From DASYKS01 sp035995205 (GTDB taxonomy: Bacteria > Acidobacteriota > Thermoanaerobaculia > Multivoradales > UBA5704): a stretch of 64,000 bases of DNA. Where the stretch lies: positions 15,831 through 79,830 of the forward strand of contig DASYKS010000082.1 in the NCBI GenBank assembly GCA_035995205.1, read 5' to 3'. Positions 41,580 through 50,405 of the stretch are shown in pieces. Both the position numbers and the translations under genes were made by a program. The notes beneath the pieces are model-generated. The model was not told the DNA's origin, made no database searches, and saw nothing but the letters and a program-made list of their open reading frames with translations. Each line of letters opens with the position of its first letter. The stretch's first letter is position 1.

Positions 41580-41861
41580 TTGAAGGCGACGCTCCTGACC
41601 CGCAATCGAATCGCCCACGCCGACGAAGCTTTTGCAGAGGTCGTCGTGTGGAAAGTTCCGCAACCCTTACCGGGCTCTCCGCACTTGTACAAGTATCGTT
41701 TGGCTTTTGTCGATCGAGGGATCTGCGTCATCCGGTTCGACAACGAAGCCGGCAAAGGCGATCACTTCCACCTCGGCGATGTCGAAACTCGATATAGGTT
41801 CTCTTCCCTGGACAGACTCTTCGACGACTTCGATCGCGCCATCAGGAGGTACAAAAGATGA
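41580..41861 (+). CDS. tumE: TumE-like toxin (DUF6516)
   Basis: A 93-residue protein with the DUF6516/TumE pattern: KATLLTRNRIAHADEAFAEV, VVWKVPQPLPGSPHLYKYRL, then CVIRFDNEAGKGDHFHLGD. The start is probably TTG at 41580 (giving M-K-A-T-L-L), because family members begin just there; an upstream ATG at 41493 would add 29 unlikely residues. Its stop overlaps the TumA start (ATGA). It is the presumed toxin of a type II pair (family knowledge). Confidence 0.85.
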   Translation: MKATLLTRNRIAHADEAFAEVVVWKVPQPLPGSPHLYKYRLAFVDRGICVIRFDNEAGKGDHFHLGDVETRYRFSSLDRLFDDFDRAIRRYKR

Positions 41862-42205
41862 AGACCGTAATTCTTGATGTTCGATCGCCGTCGCAAGCGA
41901 TGGCCGAGGCTCTGGCGGCCGCCAAATCGGGTGTGCCCCAAGGCGCAGCGCGTATTTCGTTCGCAACTCCGGAGCTGCTATGGAGAGTTCTCACAGCCAA
42001 GAGATGGGAAATTCTGAAGGCTCTCTGTGGTGCCGGACCTGTCTCCATTCGAGAGGCCGCTCGGCGAGTCGGACGAGACGTGAAGGCCGTGCACTCTGAC
42101 GTCACCGCCTTGCTGCTCGCTGGAGTTCTAGATCGCACGGACACCGGTCAAATCGAGTTTCCGTACGAGGCGGTCAAGGTCGAGTTCCTCCTGCAAGCCG
42201 CGTGA
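41858..42205 (+). CDS. tumA: TumA-like antitoxin (HTH, HVO_A0114 family)
   Basis: A 115-residue DNA-binding protein. The winged-helix motif KRWEILKALCGAGPVSIREA, RRVGRDVKAVHSDVTALLLA, GVLDRTDTGQIEFPYEAVKV matches the antitoxin that accompanies TumE-type toxins. It overlaps tumE by 4 bases and likely represses the pair while neutralising the toxin. Confidence 0.87.
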   Translation: MKTVILDVRSPSQAMAEALAAAKSGVPQGAARISFATPELLWRVLTAKRWEILKALCGAGPVSIREAARRVGRDVKAVHSDVTALLLAGVLDRTDTGQIEFPYEAVKVEFLLQAA

Positions 42206-42445
42206 AGCCAGATTCGGTGCGCGCCAGCTCGCCCTATTCGCCTTCGCCAAGACCGGGCTGGTGCACGCCGCGATATCGCGGTTAAGGTCGTCCATCCAGG
42301 TTGAGCGGACGAAGGCACCAAAGATTTTTGTGCGCTTCATTGAAGTACTCTAGTGGTCCGATTGCAGCCAAGAGGCGGCGTCAGCCATCCGCTTGTTGCC
42401 CTGGACTCGGCGACAACCATTCACTCGCACTATGCTTGGGCAACG
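42206..42445. other. 240-base gap without a supported gene
   Basis: An open minus-strand frame (42128-42340) overlaps tumA and looks like chance. GC content is clearly lower than in flanking core genes. No hairpin terminator seen. Confidence 0.4.
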
Positions 42446-42859
42446 TCAGTACGAATCGTGCTTCGGTCCTCGCTCGACCGCGATCTTAATGCAGCGCCGG
42501 AGTTCGCCTTCGGAAGTGTCGTCAGTAGACACGTAGTCTCCTCCGCAAATGATGGTGAAGTGCCAACCAGACGGTCCTCGATGGCTTAGCTGAACCTCCC
42601 AATAGTCCCAGGAGGACCGGGATCTGTCGTGGCGAACACTCCAACGCTCGCTCGTCAAACCGCTGTTAGTTACTTCGATCTTCCAATATTCGTTAACGGA
42701 CGACCAATAAGCACGACCGACTTCCTTAAGAACGGAGGTCACCATTTTCCGGACTTCCTTCACTTTTCGGATTGCATCCGCTTGGTGAGTCTTGTACTCC
42801 TGCTCTTGGCTTCGCTTATCGCTCGATCGCCGCCTTGCTAAGTCATCTAGCCATCCCAT
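42446..42859 (-). CDS. hypothetical protein, 137 residues
   Basis: GGAGG stands about 7 bases before ATG 42859, and the composition looks coding. The N-terminal half is charged and probably helical (WLDDLARRRSSDKRSQEQEY, DAIRKVKEVRKMVTSVLKEV). The C-terminal half is beta-rich and aromatic (EYWKIEVTNSG, SWDYWEVQLSHRGPSGWHFT). No family recognised. It lies in a stretch of lower GC with a toxin-antitoxin pair, suggesting acquired DNA. Confidence 0.6.
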   Translation of the reverse strand: MGWLDDLARRRSSDKRSQEQEYKTHQADAIRKVKEVRKMVTSVLKEVGRAYWSSVNEYWKIEVTNSGLTSERWSVRHDRSRSSWDYWEVQLSHRGPSGWHFTIICGGDYVSTDDTSEGELRRCIKIAVERGPKHDSY

Positions 42860-42992
42860 GACACGTTCCTCCGGTGGCTCATTCTCGCTGCCTCTCTATT
42901 GCGAAGGATGCTTCAATCCCGAATCGACATCAATGATCCAGCGGCCGGCATAACCGTCTGTCGCCGAAAATCGTTAGGGTTTAGCGGCGGCG

Positions 42993-43418
42993 TCAGACCG
43001 TCCGCTTGAAACCCGGTTGCACGCCGGGTTCCGATTCCCTCTGTGCACTAACGGGCTGCAACCCTGCCGCTACCACGAGAGCTTTCCGAACTCTCAAAGT
43101 GCCGTCATGTTCAGTTTCTTCTGCCCATCCTGGAATTTTTCCCTCAGCAAGAAAGGTCTCCAAGGCCTCGATACGAAATTGTGCCGAGAATGCCTTATCC
43201 TTTTCAGATGCAAAGAACCTAATTGCAGCCATAGCGTATCCGTCGAAGTCCCGCGCGTCTGATTCAAGGAAGCAGATCTCCTCTGCATACCCCAACATCT
43301 CCTCTTGCGGGATCGGATTCCTGTTAATCCTCTCAATTACCCAGCTTGTCTCGGTCATGCCTGCTGTTATTCCTTCTCTCGCACTCTCCAGTGCGTAAGC
43401 GTGTAACCTTGCTAACAA
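42993..43418 (-). CDS. hypothetical protein, 141 residues
   Basis: A soluble, acidic, mostly helical protein (TETSWVIERINRNPIPQEEM, YAMAAIRFFASEKDKAFSAQ, ALETFLAEGKIPGWAEETEH). The exact start is uncertain: either residue 1 (43418) or Met21 (43358), where homology-like density begins. No family recognised. It shares the lower GC of the 41.5-43.4 kb stretch. Confidence 0.55.
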   Translation of the reverse strand: MLARLHAYALESAREGITAGMTETSWVIERINRNPIPQEEMLGYAEEICFLESDARDFDGYAMAAIRFFASEKDKAFSAQFRIEALETFLAEGKIPGWAEETEHDGTLRVRKALVVAAGLQPVSAQRESEPGVQPGFKRTV

Positions 43419-43474
43419 TACCTTATCCGACCTATCGTCATCCCGCTAGAGGCAGATAGAGAATCGTTCCGGCT

Positions 43475-44875
43475 CTACCTTTCGCCCCGATCCCGCTTCG
43501 GCCGTTCAAGCCCCAAGGACGCGGCTTTCTCGTGCAGGTAGGTGCGTTGGAGGTCGAGCAGCTTCGCCGCCGCGGTGAAGCTCCATTCGGCGCGGCGGAG
43601 CACGGTTTCGAGGTACTCGCGCTCGGTCGCGGCTTTCCATTCACGCCAGGGGAGCGGTGGCCAGACGTCCTGGGGGCGGAGGAGCCCGGTGGGCGCCGCG
43701 GTTCCTGAGGCGGAGCCGGCCAGGAGCACCGCGGGAAGCTGGTCCGGTCCGAGCGGATCGGAGCCGAGGACGACCAGGCGCTCGGCGAGGTTCGACAGCT
43801 CGCGCACGTTGCCCGGCCAGGGATAGGCACAGAGCGGCGGGTAGATCTCCGGATCGATTTCGCGTCGGCGCAGGCGGTGCCGCTCGGCGAAACGGGCGAC
43901 GAAATGGTCGAACAGGAGCGGCACGTCCTCGGTCCGGTCGCGCAGCGCGGGCACTTCGAGCGGCAGGTGGGCGAGGCGGAAGAAGAGATCCTGGCGGAAG
44001 CGGCCCGCTTCGACTTCCTGTTCGAGCGGCCGATGGGTGGCGGCGATCACCCGCACGTCGAACGCCCGGTCGCGCGCTTCCCCCAGGCGGCGGACCCGGC
44101 CGTCTTCGAGCACGCGCAGCAGACGGCCCTGGAGCGCCAGATCGAGATCTCCGATCTCGTCGAGGAACAGCGTGCCACCGTGCGCCTCTTCGAACAGTCC
44201 GGCGCGCGATGCCTTGGCGTCGGTGAACGCGCCGCGGGCATGGCCGAACAGCTCGTCCTCGATCAAATGGGCGGGAAACGCCGCGCAGTTGACCTTGACC
44301 AGCGGCCTCCCGCGCCGGGCGCTCGCGGCGTGGATCGCCGCCGCGACCAGCTCCTTTCCCGCGCCGCTTTCGCCCCGGATCAGGACCCTCGCGTCGGTCG
44401 CCGCAACCTTGCGGATCGCGGTGCGCAGACGCTCGATCGCGGGCGAGGCGCCGAGGATCTCGGGCGCGCCGTCGATTCGCGACTCGAGCACCGCGACCCG
44501 GGCCGCGAGCGCCGCGTGGGAGAGCGCGTTTTCGATCGAGCGCAGCAGGCGCTCGCGCCGGACCGGTTTCTCCAGAAAATCGTGGACGCCGAGCCGGAGC
44601 GCCTCGACCGTCTCTCCTATCGATGCCTCGCCCGAAAGCACGATGGTCGGCGGCAGGCGCCCCGCCTCGGCCAGTCGGCGGGCAAAGGCGACGCCGCTTT
44701 CCCCCGGAAGCCGGACGTCGAGCAGCAGGAGGTCAATCGCGCCGCTCGGTAGGAGCCGGGCCTCGGCCTCCTCGGCGCTCGCGCACGCCTCGGCGGCGAA
44801 CCCTTCGGCTCGCAGCAGCGCAAGCAGACTGGCTCGGATCTTTTCGTCGTCCTCGACGAGTAGGACTCGGGTCAT
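43475..44875 (-). CDS. sigma-54-dependent response regulator (NtrC/NtrX type)
   Basis: A 466-residue regulator; ATG 44875 overlaps the kinase stop (ATGA). The receiver domain has the phosphorylated Asp53 (LLLLDVRLPGESG) and Lys103 (FLEKPV). The AAA+ sigma-54 activator domain has Walker A GESGAGKE (168-175), GAFTDA (215-220, contact to sigma-54), Walker B TLFLDEIGDL and the arginine finger region ATHRPLEQEV. A Fis-type helix-turn-helix ends the protein (FTAAAKLLDLQRTYLHEKAA). It activates sigma-54 promoters in response to the coupled kinase. Confidence 0.95.
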   Translation of the reverse strand: MTRVLLVEDDEKIRASLLALLRAEGFAAEACASAEEAEARLLPSGAIDLLLLDVRLPGESGVAFARRLAEAGRLPPTIVLSGEASIGETVEALRLGVHDFLEKPVRRERLLRSIENALSHAALAARVAVLESRIDGAPEILGASPAIERLRTAIRKVAATDARVLIRGESGAGKELVAAAIHAASARRGRPLVKVNCAAFPAHLIEDELFGHARGAFTDAKASRAGLFEEAHGGTLFLDEIGDLDLALQGRLLRVLEDGRVRRLGEARDRAFDVRVIAATHRPLEQEVEAGRFRQDLFFRLAHLPLEVPALRDRTEDVPLLFDHFVARFAERHRLRRREIDPEIYPPLCAYPWPGNVRELSNLAERLVVLGSDPLGPDQLPAVLLAGSASGTAAPTGLLRPQDVWPPLPWREWKAATEREYLETVLRRAEWSFTAAAKLLDLQRTYLHEKAASLGLERPKRDRGER

Positions 44876-46065
44876 CCCGCTCCTTCCAACCGCGGCAGGA
44901 CAAGGCGAAACCGCGCGCCACGCGGCCCACTTTCGACCAGCTCCAGATCGCCGCCGTGGTCGAGCAGGATCTTGCGCGAGATCGCAAGGCCGAGCCCCAT
45001 CCCTCCGCCGCCGGGACGGCCCGACACGTATGGCTCGAACAGTCGCGGCAGGATCTCCGGCGCGATCCCCGGGCCGTCGTCGGCGACTTCGACATAGGGT
45101 CCCATCGGCCCCTCCCCTGCTACCAGCGTCACCGTGCCCCGGCGCCCTGCGCAGGCGTTCGCGGCGTTTTCGACCAGGTTGACCCACACCTGGCGGATCA
45201 TCTCTCGATCGACGGCCGCCGCGACGATCTTCTCCGGCCGTTCCGCTCGCAACGCCAGGTTCGGCCAGGCGGAGCCGAACAGCTCGACGAATTCCGCGGC
45301 CAGCGCCCCGAGATCTTCGATCCGCGGCGTCGGCCGGGGCAGGCGGGCGAAGGTGGCGAAACTGTGGGTGAACCGCTCCAGGCGGTCGATCTCCTGTTCA
45401 ACGCTCGCCACCAGATGAGCCGCTTCGGGTTCCGCAACGAGCCGGCCGAGGTGATCCAACTCCAGCCGGGCTGCCGTGAGCGGAGTGCGCATCTCATGGG
45501 CATGGCGGCGCGCCGCCTCCTGCCAGGCCGAGAGATTTTCGAGCGAGGCGATCCGGCGCCGGTCTTTCGCCATAGTGCGCGACGCCTCTTCGACCATTCC
45601 CGCGACCCGACCGACGGGATCGCGGCCAGATACCCCGACCGCCAGATCGGTGCGCCCCGCGGCGAGATCGCCGAGCGCCGCGCGCAGGCGCTCCAACCTC
45701 CTCCCCTCGCGGGCCTGGCGCCAGGCGTGGGCGCCGGCCACCGCGGCGAGCACGGCGACCAGCAGACCCGAAAGGGCCATCTCGTACCTTCGAGCGATCT
45801 CGCCCCGGCTGAGAGCCAAAACCCGCAGGTGGCTGAGTAGCGCCTCGATCCGGCCGAAGCGTTGCCGGTACTCCTTCTCCCGCTCGGGCTCCGTCCGCGC
45901 CAGACGCTTTTGATCGGCAAGCGACGACTCCAGCTCCGCGAGTACCTGGGGGTGAACGCCGAAGGCGAGCCACGACCCGGTGATCTCCCGCTGGAACAGG
46001 TGGAACAGGATCAACGCCGCGGTTCCGAGCAAAGCGAACGTCGCGAGCGAAGCCCGCCAGCTCAT
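44872..46065 (-). CDS. sensor histidine kinase (NtrY-like)
   Basis: A 397-residue membrane kinase; ATG 46065 overlaps the DUF4390 stop by 4 bases. Two helices (about residues 5-23 and ~97-114) bracket a short extracytoplasmic helical sensor. A HAMP-like segment follows (LERLRAALGDLAAGRTDLAV). The phosphoacceptor is in RRHAHEMRTPLTAARLELDH. The ATPase domain has N-box WVNLVENAANACAG, G1 VADDGPGIAPE and G2 GGGGMGLGLAI. It forms a pair with the following regulator. Confidence 0.93.
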   Translation of the reverse strand: MSWRASLATFALLGTAALILFHLFQREITGSWLAFGVHPQVLAELESSLADQKRLARTEPEREKEYRQRFGRIEALLSHLRVLALSRGEIARRYEMALSGLLVAVLAAVAGAHAWRQAREGRRLERLRAALGDLAAGRTDLAVGVSGRDPVGRVAGMVEEASRTMAKDRRRIASLENLSAWQEAARRHAHEMRTPLTAARLELDHLGRLVAEPEAAHLVASVEQEIDRLERFTHSFATFARLPRPTPRIEDLGALAAEFVELFGSAWPNLALRAERPEKIVAAAVDREMIRQVWVNLVENAANACAGRRGTVTLVAGEGPMGPYVEVADDGPGIAPEILPRLFEPYVSGRPGGGGMGLGLAISRKILLDHGGDLELVESGPRGARFRLVLPRLEGAG

Positions 46066-46745
46066 CGTCCCGGCTCCGGTCGAAATTCCACCGTCCAATC
46101 GTAGCGGACCAGACTCCGGCGCTGGATCGAGTTGCCGAGGAACAGGTCGAGCACGCCGTTGGCTTCCCCTGCCCCCGAGTCGCCCGTGCGAGGGGTGGAC
46201 GGAGCCGTAGCCGACGGCGGCAAGGCGGCAATCGAATCTTTGAACCATCGCTGCGCGTCGCGTTGCTCCGATTGCGAGAACGGCACGACCGAAAGCGCCA
46301 CCTCGATCTTCCAAGGTCCGGCGGACCGATCGAGGGAGCGAATCGAGACGATCGGCAGATGCAGGTGTTGCCAGGTCGCCCGCAACTCGTCGAACGAGCG
46401 CGCCGGGGGGAGACGTTGTACTCCACCCGTGCCGATCACGCGCACTAGGTAGACCTCGTCCCACAGCTCGTATCGGACTTCGATCCGGGCCACTCCATGC
46501 ACCGAGCGCCCCCGCCCGTCGCGGACTTCGATTTCGACCACGAAACTGGTGGTAAGCCCCGAGGCGAGGTGCGGCCGCACCTCCCTGCGGGAGAGCGGCT
46601 CAGGCACAGCGACGACGGTGAAAAGCCCCTCGCGATCGACTTCGAACGCGGGCACCACGACGGCTTTTGTGGCACTTGCCGAACTGGCCGCTAACCAACC
46701 CAGGAGGCCGACCCTCAGGCCGAGACCCAATGCGCCGCGGATCAT
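46062..46745 (-). CDS. DUF4390 domain protein, exported
   Basis: A 227-residue protein with an N-terminal signal peptide (GLGLRVGLLGWLAASSASA). The conserved DUF4390 core runs from about residue 58 to 160 (SFVVEIEVRDGRGRSV, RYELWDEVYLVRVIG, DELRATWQHLHLPIVSI). In other phyla DUF4390 genes sit directly before NtrY-like kinases, as here, so it probably influences the signal the kinase reads. Stop and start are linked to both neighbours by ATGA overlaps. Confidence 0.85.
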   Translation of the reverse strand: MIRGALGLGLRVGLLGWLAASSASATKAVVVPAFEVDREGLFTVVAVPEPLSRREVRPHLASGLTTSFVVEIEVRDGRGRSVHGVARIEVRYELWDEVYLVRVIGTGGVQRLPPARSFDELRATWQHLHLPIVSIRSLDRSAGPWKIEVALSVVPFSQSEQRDAQRWFKDSIAALPPSATAPSTPRTGDSGAGEANGVLDLFLGNSIQRRSLVRYDWTVEFRPEPGR

Positions 46746-47956
46746 GGGTCGAGCCTCCGTCGGCCGAGCTCGTCGATGTAGGAGAACGTCAGGCTGATCG
46801 AGCCCTGCGGGCGCCGATAGGTCAAACCCGCCAGGAGATTCAGGGTTTCGAGGGCGCCCTTTCCCTTGGTGAGAAGCCCGGATGCCGAAAAACGTAGATC
46901 GTTGCGCGGCTCGCCAACCTGGGACCGAAGCAAATCCAAGGAGTATCCGAGCCCCGCGGAGGCAGAGTCGCTCGTAAAGTTGAACCGCGTGCGGTCAGGG
47001 CCTTCGGTCACCTCCGTCTTGGAGCGCGATGCACCCAGCAGGCCCCAGACCGAGTGCCGCGACGTGAGCGCCCAATAGCGTTGAGCCACCGCCCCGAGGC
47101 TCAACAAATGATCGTCCGAGCGGATTCGGAAACCGTCCCTGACCTGAAAGCGATTGCTCGCCGTTCCATAGCCGGCCCCGATCGAAACGGTCCCCCCTTG
47201 GGTCGGCAGGAGCGGGTCGTCCGTCGAATCGAATCGCCATTCGAGGTTCACCGACTGCCCTTCGAAGAGGTCGGAGGTTCCGTAGTCGATGGAAGCGCGG
47301 AGAAACTGGGTGGCAGTCAGCGGCTTGCCCGCCGAAAGCGAGAGCTGGTAGGCCTTGTCCCGGTCGTCCAGGTTGGTGCTGCCGGCGGCGCTCAAATAGC
47401 TTCCGGGACCGAACAGGTGGAATTGGGTGTAGCCCACGTTGAAGTTGCCGTCTCGGTCAATCGAGCCGAACGCATAGCCGCGCGATCCGATGAACGTTCG
47501 CGCCCCTACGGCGGCATTCCAATCGAACTCCGACAGGAACCCGTCGCCGTGGGCCTCGCTCCAGAAACCGTCCAGATTGGCGACAATCGACGACGCCATC
47601 TCGATTCGGATTACCAGCACGTAACGGCCGCGCTCGCTCCCCTTTTGGAGAGCGAAATCGGCGTCGATCACGAACGGTAGGCGGCGTACTCGATAGTTCG
47701 CCTGGCGCAATTGGTCTTCATCAACCTCGCTGCCCGGCTCGATGCGCGACTCTTTCGCCACGATCTCGCGCGTCGCGGGGCGATCGACCCCTTCGACCGT
47801 GATCGACTCGATCAGGAAACGGACGGGGGCGTCGAGCGTTGGATCGTCCGTTTGAGCGGCGGCCGGTAGAGCCAACAGCAGAGAGAAGCCGAGGAGAAAC
47901 CAGGCCAGACCTGGGTTCCGCGCAAGTGATGGAGTGGAGCGAAGGGTGCCGGTCAT
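46742..47956 (-). CDS. POTRA plus outer-membrane barrel protein (BamA/TamA-like)
   Basis: A 404-residue exported protein. The second of two close ATGs (47956) has GGGAG at normal distance and I prefer it over 47965. The signal peptide ends near LLALPAAAQ. One POTRA-type module covers ~30-110 (RFLIESITVEGVDRPATREI, DEDQLRQANYRVRRLPFVID). A beta-barrel follows with alternating strands (GSYLSAAGSTNLDDRDKAYQ, GGTVSIGAGYGTASNRFQVR). It is smaller than BamA (about 800) and has a single POTRA. It starts a four-gene operon with DUF4390, kinase and regulator, which suggests envelope-stress sensing. Confidence 0.82.
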   Translation of the reverse strand: MTGTLRSTPSLARNPGLAWFLLGFSLLLALPAAAQTDDPTLDAPVRFLIESITVEGVDRPATREIVAKESRIEPGSEVDEDQLRQANYRVRRLPFVIDADFALQKGSERGRYVLVIRIEMASSIVANLDGFWSEAHGDGFLSEFDWNAAVGARTFIGSRGYAFGSIDRDGNFNVGYTQFHLFGPGSYLSAAGSTNLDDRDKAYQLSLSAGKPLTATQFLRASIDYGTSDLFEGQSVNLEWRFDSTDDPLLPTQGGTVSIGAGYGTASNRFQVRDGFRIRSDDHLLSLGAVAQRYWALTSRHSVWGLLGASRSKTEVTEGPDRTRFNFTSDSASAGLGYSLDLLRSQVGEPRNDLRFSASGLLTKGKGALETLNLLAGLTYRRPQGSISLTFSYIDELGRRRLDP

Positions 47957-48183
47957 GTACGTCATCTCCCGATCGAATCCGTAACGGAAGGCTACGGGTT
48001 TCGAGCCAGGAAAGGGCAACGGCGGTGCCAGATGGGTCACAGACCTGAGCGATAGTCGTAACCTGCCAGGAACAATAGAGTTCTCCGGGCTTGAACAGCG
48101 CAAGGACGAGCCTGAGAGGATTTGAATCGTCGGGTAAAACCGACGCGGCGTGTCGGGAGTAACCGACAGGGGAGGCCCGCCTG

Positions 48184-49191
48184 CTACCGCCGGGCCGCCG
48201 TCCGCGCCGCCCAGGCGACCGCGCCTTCGACGATCGCCGCCACTTCTTCGGGCCGGAAGCGCGACGCCGCGGCGAGCCCTGCGCGGCGGGCGCGAAGCCA
48301 GGCCTTGCGGTCGAGCAGCAATCGTTCCGTAGCGTCCGCCATGGCGTCCGAATCTCCCGGCGGGACAAGCGCCGCCGCCCCGGTTGCAAAGCCGCGAATC
48401 GAGGGGATCGACGACGCGACGGCCGGCGTCCCGGAAGCCATCGCTTCGAGCAGCGGCAGGCCGAAGCCTTCTCCCTCGCGCGAAGGGAGCAAAAGGAGAT
48501 CCGCGGCACGGATCTCCTCGGCGATCACCTCGGGCGGCACGCTGGAGAGGTAGCGATCGGGTTCGAGCTGTTTTCTCTCTTCGGCATCCAACGGCAGGAT
48601 CGAGAAGCGAAGCAGGCGAACCGGCAGACCGCGCTCGCGCAGCCGGGCGATCGCGGCGAGCGCTGTCGGCACCCCTTTGACCGGAGCGGCGAAAATGCCC
48701 GGCACGGCGATCCAGGGCAGTCCGCTCGGCCCCGGCCGGGCCGCGGGTGTGAACCGTGGGTCGAGCGGCGGCGGGGCGATCGCGGCCCTCCGGCCGAAGC
48801 GCTCGGCAAGAAAGGGCACGAGGTAAGGGGAGACCACCAGCGTCGGCAGCGGCTCGCGGTAGACCGCTTCGATCTCGGGAAGGCGCGGCGCTAGATGTTC
48901 GAGCGCGCCCTCGTATCCCTGGCAGAAATGGGCGACCGGCCCGAGGTCGAGGTCGAGCGCTTGGCGCACCGTAGTCCAGAACGTCGCGATCACCAGATCG
49001 TAGCGATCGGTCGCCCGCGCCAGCTCGGAGCGATCGAGGTAGGTGCCGCCGAAGGGTATCCACGTCGGCCGCGCCCCTTCCGCCGCGAGCGTCACCTCGT
49101 GGCCGAGCCGCCGGAGCAGCTCGGCGTGTTGGAACACGACCTTGTTGCCGCCGTTCAGCTCGGGGTACGAGAGGAGATAGAGGAGCTTCAA
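48184..49191 (-). CDS. glycosyltransferase family 4 (GT-B)
   Basis: A 335-residue glycosyltransferase. The N-terminus has LLYLLSYPELNGGNKVVFQH, and the C-domain has the EX7E motif in REGEGFGLPLLEAMASGTPA, followed by LVPPGDSDAMADA. The start overlaps the preceding GT2 stop by 4 bases. It is the last gene of the Wzt/radical SAM/GT2/GT4 operon. Confidence 0.92.
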   Translation of the reverse strand: MKLLYLLSYPELNGGNKVVFQHAELLRRLGHEVTLAAEGARPTWIPFGGTYLDRSELARATDRYDLVIATFWTTVRQALDLDLGPVAHFCQGYEGALEHLAPRLPEIEAVYREPLPTLVVSPYLVPFLAERFGRRAAIAPPPLDPRFTPAARPGPSGLPWIAVPGIFAAPVKGVPTALAAIARLRERGLPVRLLRFSILPLDAEERKQLEPDRYLSSVPPEVIAEEIRAADLLLLPSREGEGFGLPLLEAMASGTPAVASSIPSIRGFATGAAALVPPGDSDAMADATERLLLDRKAWLRARRAGLAAASRFRPEEVAAIVEGAVAWAARTAARR

Positions 49192-50405
49192 AATTCAGCC
49201 CTCTTCCCGGCCCGCGCCCCCTGGTAGCCTCCGCCGGACAACTCCCAGCGCCCCAGCTCGCGCCCCTCTTCGTCGCTCGCGAGCAGGCTCCAGCGGCCCG
49301 CGGGCAGCCGCTCGGCGATCTCCTCAGGCAGCCGCCAGAGGCCCGCCGGCCGTTCGATCCGCTCCGCGGCGGCGGGGAATCCCGCGAGGCTCGGCGAGAT
49401 TTCGATCCAGATCGGCGCGCCCGCCGGCCCGCCGGCCGCGAGCCGTTCCAGATCGAGACCTTCGGCAGGCAGCGGCGGCAGGGAGTCGATCTCTTCCCCT
49501 CCATCCGCGGGTGCCACCGCCGCGAGCAGACGGGAAAAGCCGACACCGTACCAACGGCGATAAAAACGCTCCGCCGAGGCGGCGAACCAGGCCTCCGAGG
49601 CCGGCTCGCGCAATGCGCTTTGGGCGTAGAGATGAATCGCGCGGGCGGCGGGGACCAGGCGCGATTCGAGCCCGCGGGCCGCCAGGCGCATCAACCAGTC
49701 GGTCTCCTCGAAATAGAGCCGGTACTCGGCGTCGAACGGCCCGACCGCGGCCCAGGCGTCGGCCCGGATCGCGAGCAGCGCGCCGGAGAGCGAAGGGGTG
49801 GTGAGAGATCCGCCCGCCTGCCAATGCGCCCTCGCATGTCGCCTCCAATGGGCACGCGCCCGATCGGCCCGCGAGCCGCCGCGATGCGCCGCCGCGGCAC
49901 GTAGCTCGTCGCGCCGGGTGCGCCGCTCGGTGGGAGGCAGAAGAAGCCGCTCGCCGCGATCCCAGAAGAACGTGGGTCCCGCCGCCGCGGCTCCGGCGTC
50001 CAACTCGGCGAGCAGAGCCGCGAGGCAACCGGGACGCACCAGGACGTCGGGATTGAGGATCACGATCGCGTCTTTCGGACCGGCGTCCAGGCTGCGCTCT
50101 ACCCCTACGTTGACGCCGCCGGCAAAGCCTAGATTTTCTCCCGGGTCGAGGATCTCGATCCCCAGCGCGCCGAGCCGCTCTCGCCCTTCGGGCTCGCTGC
50201 CGTTGTCGACCAGGACGATCGACGCCTCGGACCCGGGCAGGTCGGCTCGCAGCGCGGCGACGCACTCCGCGGCGAGGTCCGGGGTCCGGTAATGGACAAT
50301 GACGATCGCGAGGCGCCTCCCGGCCCGCCGGGCGGTATCTGGGTCGCGGGGCTCGACGGAGCCATCCGCCGCGGGCGGGATCACGCCCGGCGCGCGAACG
50401 TGCAT
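49188..50405 (-). CDS. glycosyltransferase family 2 (rhamnosyltransferase-like)
   Basis: A 405-residue GT-A enzyme. The domain begins near residue 32 (RLAIVIVHYRTPDLAAECVA) with NLGFAGGVNVGVERSL, and a DxD-type region in AIVILNPDVLVRPGCL. EYRLYFEETDWLMRLAARGL carries the acceptor-side ED motif. The last ~90 residues form a separate beta-rich domain. It overlaps the radical SAM gene by 25 bases and the GT4 gene by 4 bases. It is similar in layout to rhamnosyltransferases of O-antigen clusters. Confidence 0.9.
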   Translation of the reverse strand: MHVRAPGVIPPAADGSVEPRDPDTARRAGRRLAIVIVHYRTPDLAAECVAALRADLPGSEASIVLVDNGSEPEGRERLGALGIEILDPGENLGFAGGVNVGVERSLDAGPKDAIVILNPDVLVRPGCLAALLAELDAGAAAAGPTFFWDRGERLLLPPTERRTRRDELRAAAAHRGGSRADRARAHWRRHARAHWQAGGSLTTPSLSGALLAIRADAWAAVGPFDAEYRLYFEETDWLMRLAARGLESRLVPAARAIHLYAQSALREPASEAWFAASAERFYRRWYGVGFSRLLAAVAPADGGEEIDSLPPLPAEGLDLERLAAGGPAGAPIWIEISPSLAGFPAAAERIERPAGLWRLPEEIAERLPAGRWSLLASDEEGRELGRWELSGGGYQGARAGKRAEF

